A stretch of DNA of 64,000 nucleotides from Chloroflexota bacterium (lineage in GTDB: Bacteria > Chloroflexota > Dehalococcoidia > Lucifugimonadales > GCA-2719675), in assembly GCA_002719675.1 (NCBI GenBank), contig PBID01000003.1:229497-293496 (forward strand). Direction: 5' to 3'. The notes under the pieces are model-generated. The model worked only from the letters and a program-made list of their open reading frames with translations, did no database searches and was not told the DNA's origin. Shown one piece after another: positions 1 through 8,318 of the stretch. Each line of letters begins with the position of its first letter. Within the stretch, counting starts at the first letter, position 1. A program made the position numbers and the translations under genes.

Positions 1-585
1 GCGGCTGTAGACCCAACAGTATGTGTGAGAATTAACCCTATAGATTTTGAAAGATATCCCATAGAAAAATATTATTCGGGAGGACATTGTGCTATTACAA
101 GTATTTTAAGTTATCCGAATGAATCTATTGATCCAAAAGTTAAAAATTATAGCAGGATGAATTTTAATTTAGCTGAATTAGAAGCTAACGATATTGATGA
201 AGGATCTTTTCCAATTTTAAAAGATCAATTTGGAAATATTACGGAAGGAATTGGTTATAATGTTTTTATTGTCACTGATGGTGTTTTAAGGACACCTTCG
301 GATAAGGCTATTTTGCAAGGTGTATCTAGATCAATGGTGTTTGATTTGGCAGAGCGACTGAATATAAAAGTATTACAAGAAGATTTACAGCCTTATGATG
401 TGTATACAGCAGATGAGGTGTTTATGACATCTACTCCATTTTGTGTTTTGCCAATAACTGTAGTGGATAACCGGAAAATAAAAGATGGAAACCCTGGTCC
501 GATTGCCAATCAACTTTTGGCAGCATGGAGTGAAGTTGTTGGTTTAGATATTGTAGATCAAGTAGCTAAATTTAGCCGAAAGTAA
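1..585 (+). CDS. Class IV aminotransferase (branched-chain aminotransferase-like), 5' truncated by window edge
   Basis: Frame is open to base 1 (AAVDPTVCVRINPIDFERYP...). Typical BCAT C-terminal half: GVSRSMVFDLAERLNIKVLQEDLQPYDVYTADEVFMTSTPFCVLPI...DGNPGPIANQLLAAW. Confidence 0.85.
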   Translation, partial: AAVDPTVCVRINPIDFERYPIEKYYSGGHCAITSILSYPNESIDPKVKNYSRMNFNLAELEANDIDEGSFPILKDQFGNITEGIGYNVFIVTDGVLRTPSDKAILQGVSRSMVFDLAERLNIKVLQEDLQPYDVYTADEVFMTSTPFCVLPITVVDNRKIKDGNPGPIANQLLAAWSEVVGLDIVDQVAKFSRK

Positions 586-593
586 ATTTGACA

Positions 594-938
594 TTAATTA
601 TTTAGCTGTTTAAATAGATCGTCAGTTTTTGCAGCCATTATGAAGTCATTTTTGTGTAATCCATTAATCTTATGAGTCCACCAAAGAACTTCAATGTTGC
701 TAAATTCTACGATAATTTTTGGATGATGACCTTCTTCTTCAGAAATTTCAAAAATTAAATTTGCAAAATTCATTGATTGTTTGAAATTTTTAGTCTTGAA
801 TTTTTTTGCTAAATACGTGGATTGTTCATGTTGTACATCCCAAGTAGGGATATTTACTATGAGTCCTGCTATTGATTTATCATCTAATGGTGGAATTCCT
901 CCTCTGCAGGGAACACATTTTTCGAATTTAATATCCAT
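594..938 (-). CDS. 4a-hydroxytetrahydrobiopterin dehydratase (pterin-4-alpha-carbinolamine dehydratase)
   Basis: EEEGHHPKIIVEFSNIEVLWWTHKINGLHKNDFIMAAKTDDL matches the PCD family signature (HHP...TH...GL..ND...A). Confidence 0.85.
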   Translation of the reverse strand: MDIKFEKCVPCRGGIPPLDDKSIAGLIVNIPTWDVQHEQSTYLAKKFKTKNFKQSMNFANLIFEISEEEGHHPKIIVEFSNIEVLWWTHKINGLHKNDFIMAAKTDDLFKQLNN

Positions 939-940
939 AA

Positions 941-1366
941 TTAAATAGTTTTTTCTCCACAGCTAGCACAAAAAATTGCTTCTTCATCAGCTTGGCTTTC
1001 TGTACCACAACTAGTGCAAAAACTTGAATTAGATGATGGTCTAGCATATAAATAAATGAGATAAATTGCTGGAATTATCAAAAAGGAAGCTATCAAAAGT
1101 AATTGCCACCAACCTGATTTGTTTATGTCGTGTAGCCGTCTTGCACCAACAGCTAAACCAGGTAATAGCAAACCAAGAGTTACTAAGCTTTGAATTATTC
1201 CTGTAGAACCTACTTCTTCTCCAAGTAAAATTATATCAGCTATTGATCCTACAGCGCCCATCAAAATATTGAATAAAAAGAACCACCAATATTCAGATCT
1301 AGAAGCTCTGCCACTAAAGTCGGCATATTTTTTTAAACACGTTTCAACTGATTGTACAAATGACAT
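941..1366 (-). CDS. DUF805 family membrane protein with C-terminal zinc-ribbon
   Basis: YADFSGRASRSEYWWFFLFNIL...ARRLHDINKSGWW is DUF805-like; C-terminal CTSCGTES...FCASCGEK zinc ribbon. Confidence 0.8.
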   Translation of the reverse strand: MSFVQSVETCLKKYADFSGRASRSEYWWFFLFNILMGAVGSIADIILLGEEVGSTGIIQSLVTLGLLLPGLAVGARRLHDINKSGWWQLLLIASFLIIPAIYLIYLYARPSSNSSFCTSCGTESQADEEAIFCASCGEKTI

Positions 1367-1550
1367 ACTAGAAACTCCTCAACATAGAATTGTTTTATCA
1401 AAGTATAGATGGAGCCAAAAAAGTTAGCAATTTGATTTAGGGTTTTAAATTTATAAATTATTAAGGCTATGTTTAAGAAAATGTATCAAATATAATGAAT
1501 ATTATGTAGATACTTTATAAAATTTTAAATCATTTTGGTTAGGTGACAAG

Positions 1551-2366
1551 ATGTCTATAAAAACTGCAGTTATTCCTGTTGCTGGATACGGGACACGATT
1601 TTTCCCAGCTTCTAGAGTAATTCCAAAAGCTTTATTGCCAATTTTTGATACTCCTGGGATTCAATTTATAGTAGAAGAGGCCGTAAATTCCGGCATTCAA
1701 AAGTTGATATTTGTGATTTCTAGTGATCAAGACTTAATTAGACAGTATTTTTCAGAATCCAATAAAATTGATGAGGTTTTAAAGAAAAAAGGAATGTCTG
1801 AAAAAGTAGAAAATTTTTCACATAGTTTTAAAAACCTAGAAATTAAATATGTTAATCAAGAAGAACAAAATGGGCTCGGCGATGCTATTTTGCAAGTGAA
1901 AAATATTGTAAATGAAGATTTTTTTACTGTTATGTTACCTGATGATATTATCTTTAACCCGAAGCCATTTTTAAAAGATATGATCAATTCATTTGAGGGA
2001 TCTACAGGTTGTTATATAGCGCTTAAAAAAGTTTCAGATCAAATGATACCTAATTTAGGGATTGTTGATGCAAAAAGGATAAAGTCTAATCTGTACTCTG
2101 TAAATTCTTTGATTGAGAAACCTTCTTTAGAACAAGCTCCATCTAATTTGTCGATAATGGGTAGATATATTTTGCCAAATGAAATTTTTCATAATTTAGA
2201 AAATATTGATTTTGGGGCTAATGGCGAAAAACAATTGACGGATGCTTTAAATTTGATTCTACCTAATTCTAATTTGTTTGGATTTGAATTTTTTGGTAAT
2301 CATTTTGATATTGGTACTCCTCAAGGTTTATTAGATGCATCAAATTATTATTTATTAAATCATTGA
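1551..2366 (+). CDS. galU: UTP--glucose-1-phosphate uridylyltransferase
   Basis: AVIPVAGYGTRFFPASRVIPKALLPIFDTPGIQFIVEEAVNSGI nucleotidyltransferase/GalU motif. Confidence 0.9.
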   Translation: MSIKTAVIPVAGYGTRFFPASRVIPKALLPIFDTPGIQFIVEEAVNSGIQKLIFVISSDQDLIRQYFSESNKIDEVLKKKGMSEKVENFSHSFKNLEIKYVNQEEQNGLGDAILQVKNIVNEDFFTVMLPDDIIFNPKPFLKDMINSFEGSTGCYIALKKVSDQMIPNLGIVDAKRIKSNLYSVNSLIEKPSLEQAPSNLSIMGRYILPNEIFHNLENIDFGANGEKQLTDALNLILPNSNLFGFEFFGNHFDIGTPQGLLDASNYYLLNH

Positions 2367-2428
2367 TTAGTTGGTGTTATATTTATTGCTAGTTAAGGTT
2401 GCTATAGTATTTGGTAGAAATTAGAATA

Positions 2429-2449
2429 AACCATAATTATGGTTATAAT
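2429..2449 (+). promoter_or_regulatory. Putative promoter -10 (TATAAT, 2444-2449) abutting a 16-bp perfect palindrome AACCATAATTATGGTT (2429-2444)
   Basis: Read directly from sequence, about 37 bp upstream of the gap start codon. Confidence 0.4.
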
Positions 2450-2485
2450 GTAAGTAATATTTTTAACAAACAGAAAGGTAAATAA

Positions 2486-3502
2486 ATGGTTGCACGAATA
2501 GGTATTAATGGTTTCGGAAGAATAGGTAGACAAGTACTCAGAGCCACTATTGAGAGGCACCCTGATGATTTACAGGTTGTTGCTGTAAATGATTTAGGTG
2601 ATACATCTACAAATGCCCATTTATTTAAATATGATAGTAATTATGGTATTTATCCAGGTGATGTTGAGGCGGGGGAAGATTCAGTCATAATTGATGGATC
2701 TCCTGTAAAGATATTGTCAGAAAGAGAACCTTCTAAAATCGATTGGGGACAGCATGGAGTAGATATTGTCGTTGAGTCAACAGGATTTTTCACAGATGGT
2801 TCAGCTGCTGCGGGACATATACAAGGAGGGGCAAAAAAAGTAATTATTTCAGCTCCTGCTAAAGGTGAAGACATTACTGTTGTGTTAGGAGTTAATGAAG
2901 GTTCATATATTGCAGATAAACATCATGTAGTGTCAAACGCATCATGTACAACAAACTGTATCGCAACTATGGCTAAGGTGATTCATGATGCATTTGAGGT
3001 TGAGGAAGGATTTATGACCACTATTCATTCTTATACTGGAGATCAACAGATTTTAGATAAAATTCATGAAGATCTTAGGCGTGCGAGAGCAGCAGCAACT
3101 AATATTATTCCAACTACAACAGGTGCCGCAAAAGCAGTTGGTTTAGTTCTGCCTGATTTGAATGGTAAAATTGATGGGATGTCGTTTAGAGTCCCTACAG
3201 CTACCGTTTCGGTCACTGACTTTGTAGCTAAGCTAAAGAAGTCCGCTTCAGTAGATGAAATTAATGATTCTTATAAAGAAGCTGCTAATAATAATCTTAA
3301 TGGAATTTTAGATTACACAGATATTCCATTAGTTAGTTCAGATTTCAGGAAAAATTATCACAGTAGTGTAATTGACGGCCAATCCACAATGGCAATAGGC
3401 AGTCAATTTGTGAAGGTTGTAGGATGGTATGATAACGAATGGGGTTATAGTTGCAGAACTTCTGATCTTGCTAGGTTCATATCAGAACAGGGATTAAGTT
3501 AA
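2486..3502 (+). CDS. gap: Glyceraldehyde-3-phosphate dehydrogenase, type I
   Basis: RIGINGFGRIGRQVLRA, active site SNASCTTNC, WYDNEWGYSCR. Confidence 0.97.
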   Translation: MVARIGINGFGRIGRQVLRATIERHPDDLQVVAVNDLGDTSTNAHLFKYDSNYGIYPGDVEAGEDSVIIDGSPVKILSEREPSKIDWGQHGVDIVVESTGFFTDGSAAAGHIQGGAKKVIISAPAKGEDITVVLGVNEGSYIADKHHVVSNASCTTNCIATMAKVIHDAFEVEEGFMTTIHSYTGDQQILDKIHEDLRRARAAATNIIPTTTGAAKAVGLVLPDLNGKIDGMSFRVPTATVSVTDFVAKLKKSASVDEINDSYKEAANNNLNGILDYTDIPLVSSDFRKNYHSSVIDGQSTMAIGSQFVKVVGWYDNEWGYSCRTSDLARFISEQGLS

Positions 3503-3517
3503 TATTACTTTAGGAAA

Positions 3518-4273
3518 ATGATGAAAATATTTGACGGTAAAATAGTATTTGTTACAGGTGGTTCTCGAGGGATTGGTAAAACTATAGCATTAGAGTTTGC
3601 AAATTTAGGCGCTGATATTGCATTTAATTATTTCAGGAGTGATAAATCAGCTTCAGAAACCCAAAATGAGATAGAAAAAAAAGGTGTTAGGTGTTTAAAA
3701 ATACGCTCAAATTTGTCAGAGACTACTAAAGTAAAGCAAATGTTTAAAGAAATAAAAAATTATTATGGTAAATTAGATGTTCTTATTAATAATGCTGCTT
3801 CAGGTATTCAGAAATCTGCTTCTGAATTAGAAGAAAAACATTGGGATTGGACAATGAACATCAATGCTAAAGCACCTTGGGTTTGCTCTATTGAAGCTTC
3901 AAAATTAATGGATAATGGGGGCAATATTGTTAACATAACCAGTGAAGGTTCAAGGCATGTTTTGCCGTACTATTTTTCTGTAGGCACCTCAAAGGCTGCA
4001 CTAGAGTCTGCAACAAGATATTTGGCTGTTGAATTATCTCAGAAAAATATTTCAGTGAACGCGGTTTCAGGTGGATATATTGAAACAGATGCTTTGGATT
4101 CTTTTCCAAATAAAGATTCAATGTTAGAATCTGGTCAAAAGACGTTGATTGATAGACCTGTAAGTAAAAAAGATGTTGCTGATGCAGTAGTTTTTTTATG
4201 CTCTAAACAGGGGAATGCTATTAGGGGTCAAGTTATAGTTGTTGATGGAGGAGCATCTCTAAAAGTTATTTGA
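3518..4273 (+). CDS. Short-chain dehydrogenase/reductase (FabL/enoyl-ACP reductase-like SDR)
   Basis: VTGGSRGIGKTIALEFANLGA Rossmann motif; GQVIVVDGGASL C-terminus. Confidence 0.85.
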   Translation: MMKIFDGKIVFVTGGSRGIGKTIALEFANLGADIAFNYFRSDKSASETQNEIEKKGVRCLKIRSNLSETTKVKQMFKEIKNYYGKLDVLINNAASGIQKSASELEEKHWDWTMNINAKAPWVCSIEASKLMDNGGNIVNITSEGSRHVLPYYFSVGTSKAALESATRYLAVELSQKNISVNAVSGGYIETDALDSFPNKDSMLESGQKTLIDRPVSKKDVADAVVFLCSKQGNAIRGQVIVVDGGASLKVI

Positions 4274-4300
4274 CAGATATTTGTGTGAATAATAGTAGTA

Positions 4301-4564
4301 TTATTTTAATTTAGATTTTAAGGCTGATCTCATTTCTTTAACTCTACCCAAGTCAGGATGTTTGTCATCTTCTTGGCTTTTATCGTAAATGACATCACCA
4401 TCAGCTATAACTTTTAAAACACCACTTTCACCAGGTGTTAATGTTAAAGCAATTCCATTACCACATTCAGCAAAAAATTCATTAGCCATCCAGGCTGCTT
4501 CAGCATGGTAGCTTCAGGGTACGCAATAGATTATTTCCACATGTAGTTTGTTTTCTAAGGACAT
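4301..4564 (-). CDS. SelW/Rdx-family selenoprotein with in-frame UGA (Sec); ORF track shows only the part after the UGA (4301-4489)
   Basis: Reading the minus strand from ATG at 4564: MSLENKLHVEIIYCVP-[TGA]-SYHAEAAWMANEFFAECGNGIALTLTPGESGVLKVIADGDVIYDKSQEDDKHPDLGRVKEMRSALKSKLK. The TGA (4516-4514) falls at the CxxC/CxxU position of the Rdx family; SD-like GGAG lies just upstream of the ATG. Confidence 0.82.
4484..4513 (-). promoter_or_regulatory. Putative bacterial SECIS element immediately 3' of the UGA codon
   Basis: AGCTACCA-TGC-TGAA-GCA-GCC-TGG-A-TGGCT folds by eye: 8-bp outer stem (one T.G wobble, one bulged A), then a 3-bp inner stem with loop UGAA containing G. Confidence 0.6.
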
Positions 4565-4708
4565 AATCAACTCCATTAATATTTGAGAGATTTAATTTGT
4601 AAAATGAGATTAGCATTGGTGGATATGTATGTCAATCAAATAAGTATTGTGAGATGTTTTGAAATTAGGTGTAAAATAGGGACAATGTGAAAAAAACATT
4701 TTAAAATT

Positions 4709-5347
4709 ATGGGTACACAAAATATGAAACAAGTAAAGATAGATATATTTGCTGATTATGCATGTCCGTTTGTTTTTAATGCTTATATGTGGTTGAGTAA
4801 AATTAAGAATCACTATGGAGACAATTTAAATATAAAATGGAAAAGTTTTTTGCTGGATACCAAAGATGTAAACTTTGATTGGAAGAATCCTGAAACCTTG
4901 AGTTCAAATAGATCTTTGATGTCTTTAATTGCAGCTAAAGCTGCAAAGAGGCAAGGAGAAGATTTGTTTCAAAGATATCATGATAAATTGTTGATCTCTC
5001 GCAATAGCCAAATAAAGAGGATTCGTTTAAATGACAAGCCAACTTTAATTAGATTAGCTAATGAATGTGATTTAGATTTAAATCAATTCGAAGTTGATTT
5101 AAACAGTGAACAAATAATTGATGAAGTTTCTAGTGATCATAATGAAGCCGTCAATAAATTTGGTATTTTTGGAACTCCAACTTTTGTATTTGAAAATGGA
5201 AATTCAATTTATTTAAAAACATTTATTCCTACAGAACAAAATGCCACAAAAAGCTTTGAACATTTTTTGTCTATTTCGAAAGACTGCTCATTTATAGGAG
5301 AGATGAAAAGACCTCAACCTCCTTGGCCAAGTGGTTATGATGTTTGA
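4709..5347 (+). CDS. DsbA/FrnE-family thioredoxin-fold oxidoreductase
   Basis: KIDIFADYACPFVFNAYMWLSKIK...FGIFGTPTFVFENG; CPFV in place of CxxC. Confidence 0.8.
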   Translation: MGTQNMKQVKIDIFADYACPFVFNAYMWLSKIKNHYGDNLNIKWKSFLLDTKDVNFDWKNPETLSSNRSLMSLIAAKAAKRQGEDLFQRYHDKLLISRNSQIKRIRLNDKPTLIRLANECDLDLNQFEVDLNSEQIIDEVSSDHNEAVNKFGIFGTPTFVFENGNSIYLKTFIPTEQNATKSFEHFLSISKDCSFIGEMKRPQPPWPSGYDV

Positions 5348-6068
5348 TTTAAAACGAATTAAGAAATTTCAAGATAGTTTTGGGATTCATTTTAATAATC
5401 AAGACTTGTTAATTACAGCGTTAACGCATTCATCATTTATTAATGATTTTTATCAAGGCAATGATGTTGATTTGGAATCTAATGAAACACTTGAATTTTT
5501 AGGCGATGCTGTAATTGGAATGATTGTTTCCAAACTTTTATATGATATGTTTCCAAAATGGAATGAAGGTTCTTTAACCAAAGCTAAGGCCTCAATTGTT
5601 AGTGGTTCTAATTTGGCGAAATTATCAAATCAATTTGAATTAGCTCAGTACATTTATATGGGAAAAGGGGAAGAAAATAGTGGAGGAAGGACACGAACCA
5701 GTAACCTGGCAAATGCTTTCGAATCTTTGATTGGGGCTTTGTTTATTGATAAAGGATATGATAGTTGTTTTGATGTTATTCAGAAGTCTATTAATGAAGA
5801 TATAAAATTGCTTAAAAATAATTCAGAATCCGATGAAATTTTCGGTAATTACAAAGGAACTTTGCAGGAAAAGTTGTTGTCTGAAAAATCAAATTTGCCT
5901 ATTTACAAAGTAGTAAGTATTCAAGGTCCGGATCATAATCCTTCTTTCACAGTGGAGGTTTATATTAACGGAAAGTGTTTAGGTTTAGGGGTAGAAAAAA
6001 CCAAGCTATTAGCTGAGCAACGGGCAGCATTCAATGCATTAAACAATCCAAAAACTTTTTCTAACTAG
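5340..6068 (+). CDS. rnc: Ribonuclease III
   Basis: NETLEFLGDAVIGMIVSKLLY RNase III signature plus C-terminal dsRBD (KGTLQEKLLSEKS...GLGVEKTKLLAEQRAAFNAL). ATG 5340 chosen over 5331. Confidence 0.95.
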   Translation: MFDLKRIKKFQDSFGIHFNNQDLLITALTHSSFINDFYQGNDVDLESNETLEFLGDAVIGMIVSKLLYDMFPKWNEGSLTKAKASIVSGSNLAKLSNQFELAQYIYMGKGEENSGGRTRTSNLANAFESLIGALFIDKGYDSCFDVIQKSINEDIKLLKNNSESDEIFGNYKGTLQEKLLSEKSNLPIYKVVSIQGPDHNPSFTVEVYINGKCLGLGVEKTKLLAEQRAAFNALNNPKTFSN

Positions 6069-7590
6069 ATAGGAAATAATCTTCAATATAATTTATATCT
6101 AATTCAGGGTATAGTGGAAATTGTTCTAATAACTTTGTGACATTAGATTTAGACTGGTTAAGTGAATCTTGATTTAGATTAAATCTTGCTTTTGATAATT
6201 CACCTGCCTTAGATCCTTTACTAATTGTCTCAGGGGTAGTATTTGCCAAGACAATTTTTAAAGTTTCAGCAATTGTTTTCATTTCTTGAGTACCCATTCC
6301 AAGAGAAGTAATTGCTGGAGTCCCCAATCTTAATCCACTTGTGTACCATGGACCATTTTTGTCGAAAGGAAGTGAATTTCTGTTCAGTGTAATTTTTGCA
6401 CTTCTTATTGCTGATTCAGCTTGTCGTCCAGTGAGGTTGAATTTTGACACATTGATTAAAAGTAGATGATTATCTGTGCCTCCAGTTAAGACATCTAGTC
6501 CTTCTTTTATACAGTTTTGAGCAAGTGAAGATGCATTTTTAATAACATTTTTTGTATAAATTTGGAATTCTTCAGATTGAGCTTCTTGAAATGCTAAAGC
6601 TTTAGATAACATGATTTGAGGCAGAGGACCTCCAATAACCATAGGGCATCCTTTGTTAACTTGGTCTGAAAATTCTGATGTAGATAAAATCATACCTCCC
6701 CTAGGGCCTCTTAATGTTTTATGGGTAGTAGATGTGATGATATCTGCAAATGGAACAGGATTAAAATCTCCGGAGAAAGCTTTCCCTGCAACTAAGCCAG
6801 AAAAATGAGCCATATCAACCATCAGTACGGCGCCAATTTCGTCAGCTATTTCTCTGAAAATTTTGAAGTTAATTTTTCTTGGATAAGCACTGTATCCAGC
6901 TAGCAAAATTAATGGTTGAAATTTTTTTGCTTTATCTCTAATGACATCGTAATCAATTAGCATAGTTTTTTTATCTACATCATAAGATTCAACATTGAAC
7001 ATTCTTGAAGATACATTATGTCTATAACCATGTGTTAAATGTCCACCTGAGTAGTAGTTCATGCCTAATAGTTTTTGTTCACCAAAAGATTTTCGTAATT
7101 CAGCCCATTCATTTTCTGATAGTTGAGAGACATCCTTTTTATCCATTTTAGATAAAAATGGATCTTGTACTTTCTGGTTTAGAATAGACCAAAAAGCAAT
7201 TAAGTTTGCATCTGCACCTGAGTGAGGTTGGACATAGGCATTTTCTGAATTAAAAAGTTGGCAAGCTGCTTGAACTGCCATATCTTCAATCTCATCAACA
7301 TTATCACACCCTGCGTAGAATCTATGATAAGGAAATCCTTCAGCATATTTATCGGTAAACAGGTTTCCCATAGCTAATTGCACAGCTAGAGAAGAAAAAT
7401 TTTCACTTGCTATCATTTTTAAGTTGTTTTTTTGATCTGAAAGTTCTTTAAGTATAGATTTAGCAATTTCTGGAGATACGGAATTGATATGATCTAGCAT
7501 TGCTAGATATGCTATTGCTCCAGAATTAATTTTTTGGTTTTTTGCAGAAGATTTTTCTAAATAATTTATGATTAAAGAATTTTGATTCAT
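6061..7590 (-). CDS. glyA: Serine hydroxymethyltransferase (long variant, 509 aa)
   Basis: LKMIASENFSS...NLFTDKYAEGFP, TSTTHKTLRGPRGGMIL PLP-lysine motif. Confidence 0.93.
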   Translation of the reverse strand: MNQNSLIINYLEKSSAKNQKINSGAIAYLAMLDHINSVSPEIAKSILKELSDQKNNLKMIASENFSSLAVQLAMGNLFTDKYAEGFPYHRFYAGCDNVDEIEDMAVQAACQLFNSENAYVQPHSGADANLIAFWSILNQKVQDPFLSKMDKKDVSQLSENEWAELRKSFGEQKLLGMNYYSGGHLTHGYRHNVSSRMFNVESYDVDKKTMLIDYDVIRDKAKKFQPLILLAGYSAYPRKINFKIFREIADEIGAVLMVDMAHFSGLVAGKAFSGDFNPVPFADIITSTTHKTLRGPRGGMILSTSEFSDQVNKGCPMVIGGPLPQIMLSKALAFQEAQSEEFQIYTKNVIKNASSLAQNCIKEGLDVLTGGTDNHLLLINVSKFNLTGRQAESAIRSAKITLNRNSLPFDKNGPWYTSGLRLGTPAITSLGMGTQEMKTIAETLKIVLANTTPETISKGSKAGELSKARFNLNQDSLNQSKSNVTKLLEQFPLYPELDINYIEDYFLSS

Positions 7591-7636
7591 AATTAATGTG
7601 ACATCAACTTTTTATAAAACAGTTTTGTGATTTTGC

Positions 7637-7713
7637 TACTTACTATTGTAAGTAATTAAATAAGATATGTAAGCAATTATGCATGGTTATATTCTAAATA
7701 TTGTAATATTTAG
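7637..7713. promoter_or_regulatory. Two inverted repeats in the divergent glyA/folE intergenic region
   Basis: TACTTAC-TATT-GTAAGTA (7637-7654) and CTAAATATT-GT-AATATTTAG (7694-7713), the latter directly upstream of TATAAT (7715-7720). Confidence 0.4.
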
Positions 7714-7738
7714 TTATAATTGATTTGTAGATTTAAAT

Positions 7739-8317
7739 TTGGAGATTCACCAATTGATTGATAAAGAAAAAATCAGGGAATCATTTAGAGAGATTATTAT
7801 TTCTATTGGCGAAAATCCAGATAGAGATGGGTTGTTAGATACTCCTAAAAGGCTAGCTGTTTTATATGAAGAATTATTTTCAGGATTAAAATTAAATCCT
7901 GATGATGTTTTAAGTCAATCTTTTCAAGAACCTAAAAATAGCGATATGATAGGCATTGTGGGGATTCCGTTTTATTCTGTATGTGAGCACCATTTTTTAC
8001 CATTTTGGGGGAATGTTGATGTAGCGTATATTCCTGTTGATAAAATCGTAGGAATTAGCAAAGTAGTTAAGGTTGTAGAAGTTTTATCTAAACGCCCACA
8101 GTTACAAGAAAGATTGGGGACTCAACTTGCTAATTGCATTTTAGATACTTTATCACCTTCAGGTGTAGGGGTTAGGATTGAGGCTGAACATATGTGTATG
8201 TCGATGCGTAATATCAAAAAACCTGGAACAAAAGTAATCACTTTCAATAAGTTAGGTTTGATTGATGAACAGGAATCTTCCCAATTAGAATTTTATGAAA
8301 TATTGAGGAAAAAATAG
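7739..8317 (+). CDS. folE: GTP cyclohydrolase I (true start may be TTG at 7754)
   Basis: GIPFYSVCEHHFLPFWGNVDVAYIP...RLGTQLANCI...VRIEAEHMCMSMR. Confidence 0.95.
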   Translation: MEIHQLIDKEKIRESFREIIISIGENPDRDGLLDTPKRLAVLYEELFSGLKLNPDDVLSQSFQEPKNSDMIGIVGIPFYSVCEHHFLPFWGNVDVAYIPVDKIVGISKVVKVVEVLSKRPQLQERLGTQLANCILDTLSPSGVGVRIEAEHMCMSMRNIKKPGTKVITFNKLGLIDEQESSQLEFYEILRKK

Positions 8318-8318
8318 T

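Noticed and set aside
2650-2874. Antisense ORF inside gap (and similar track ORFs at 11338, 14863, 15576, 16318, 16582, 17923, 18343, 18419, 27888, 28574, 28961, 38054, 43057, 45147, 62561 and others)
   Set aside because: Shadow ORFs opposite or out of frame with strongly conserved genes; low-complexity composition and no independent motif or ribosome-binding support.
4610-4813. Minus-strand ORF of 67 aa overlapping the FrnE-like gene start
   Set aside because: Low-complexity hydrophobic shadow ORF antisense to the conserved FrnE-like N-terminus.
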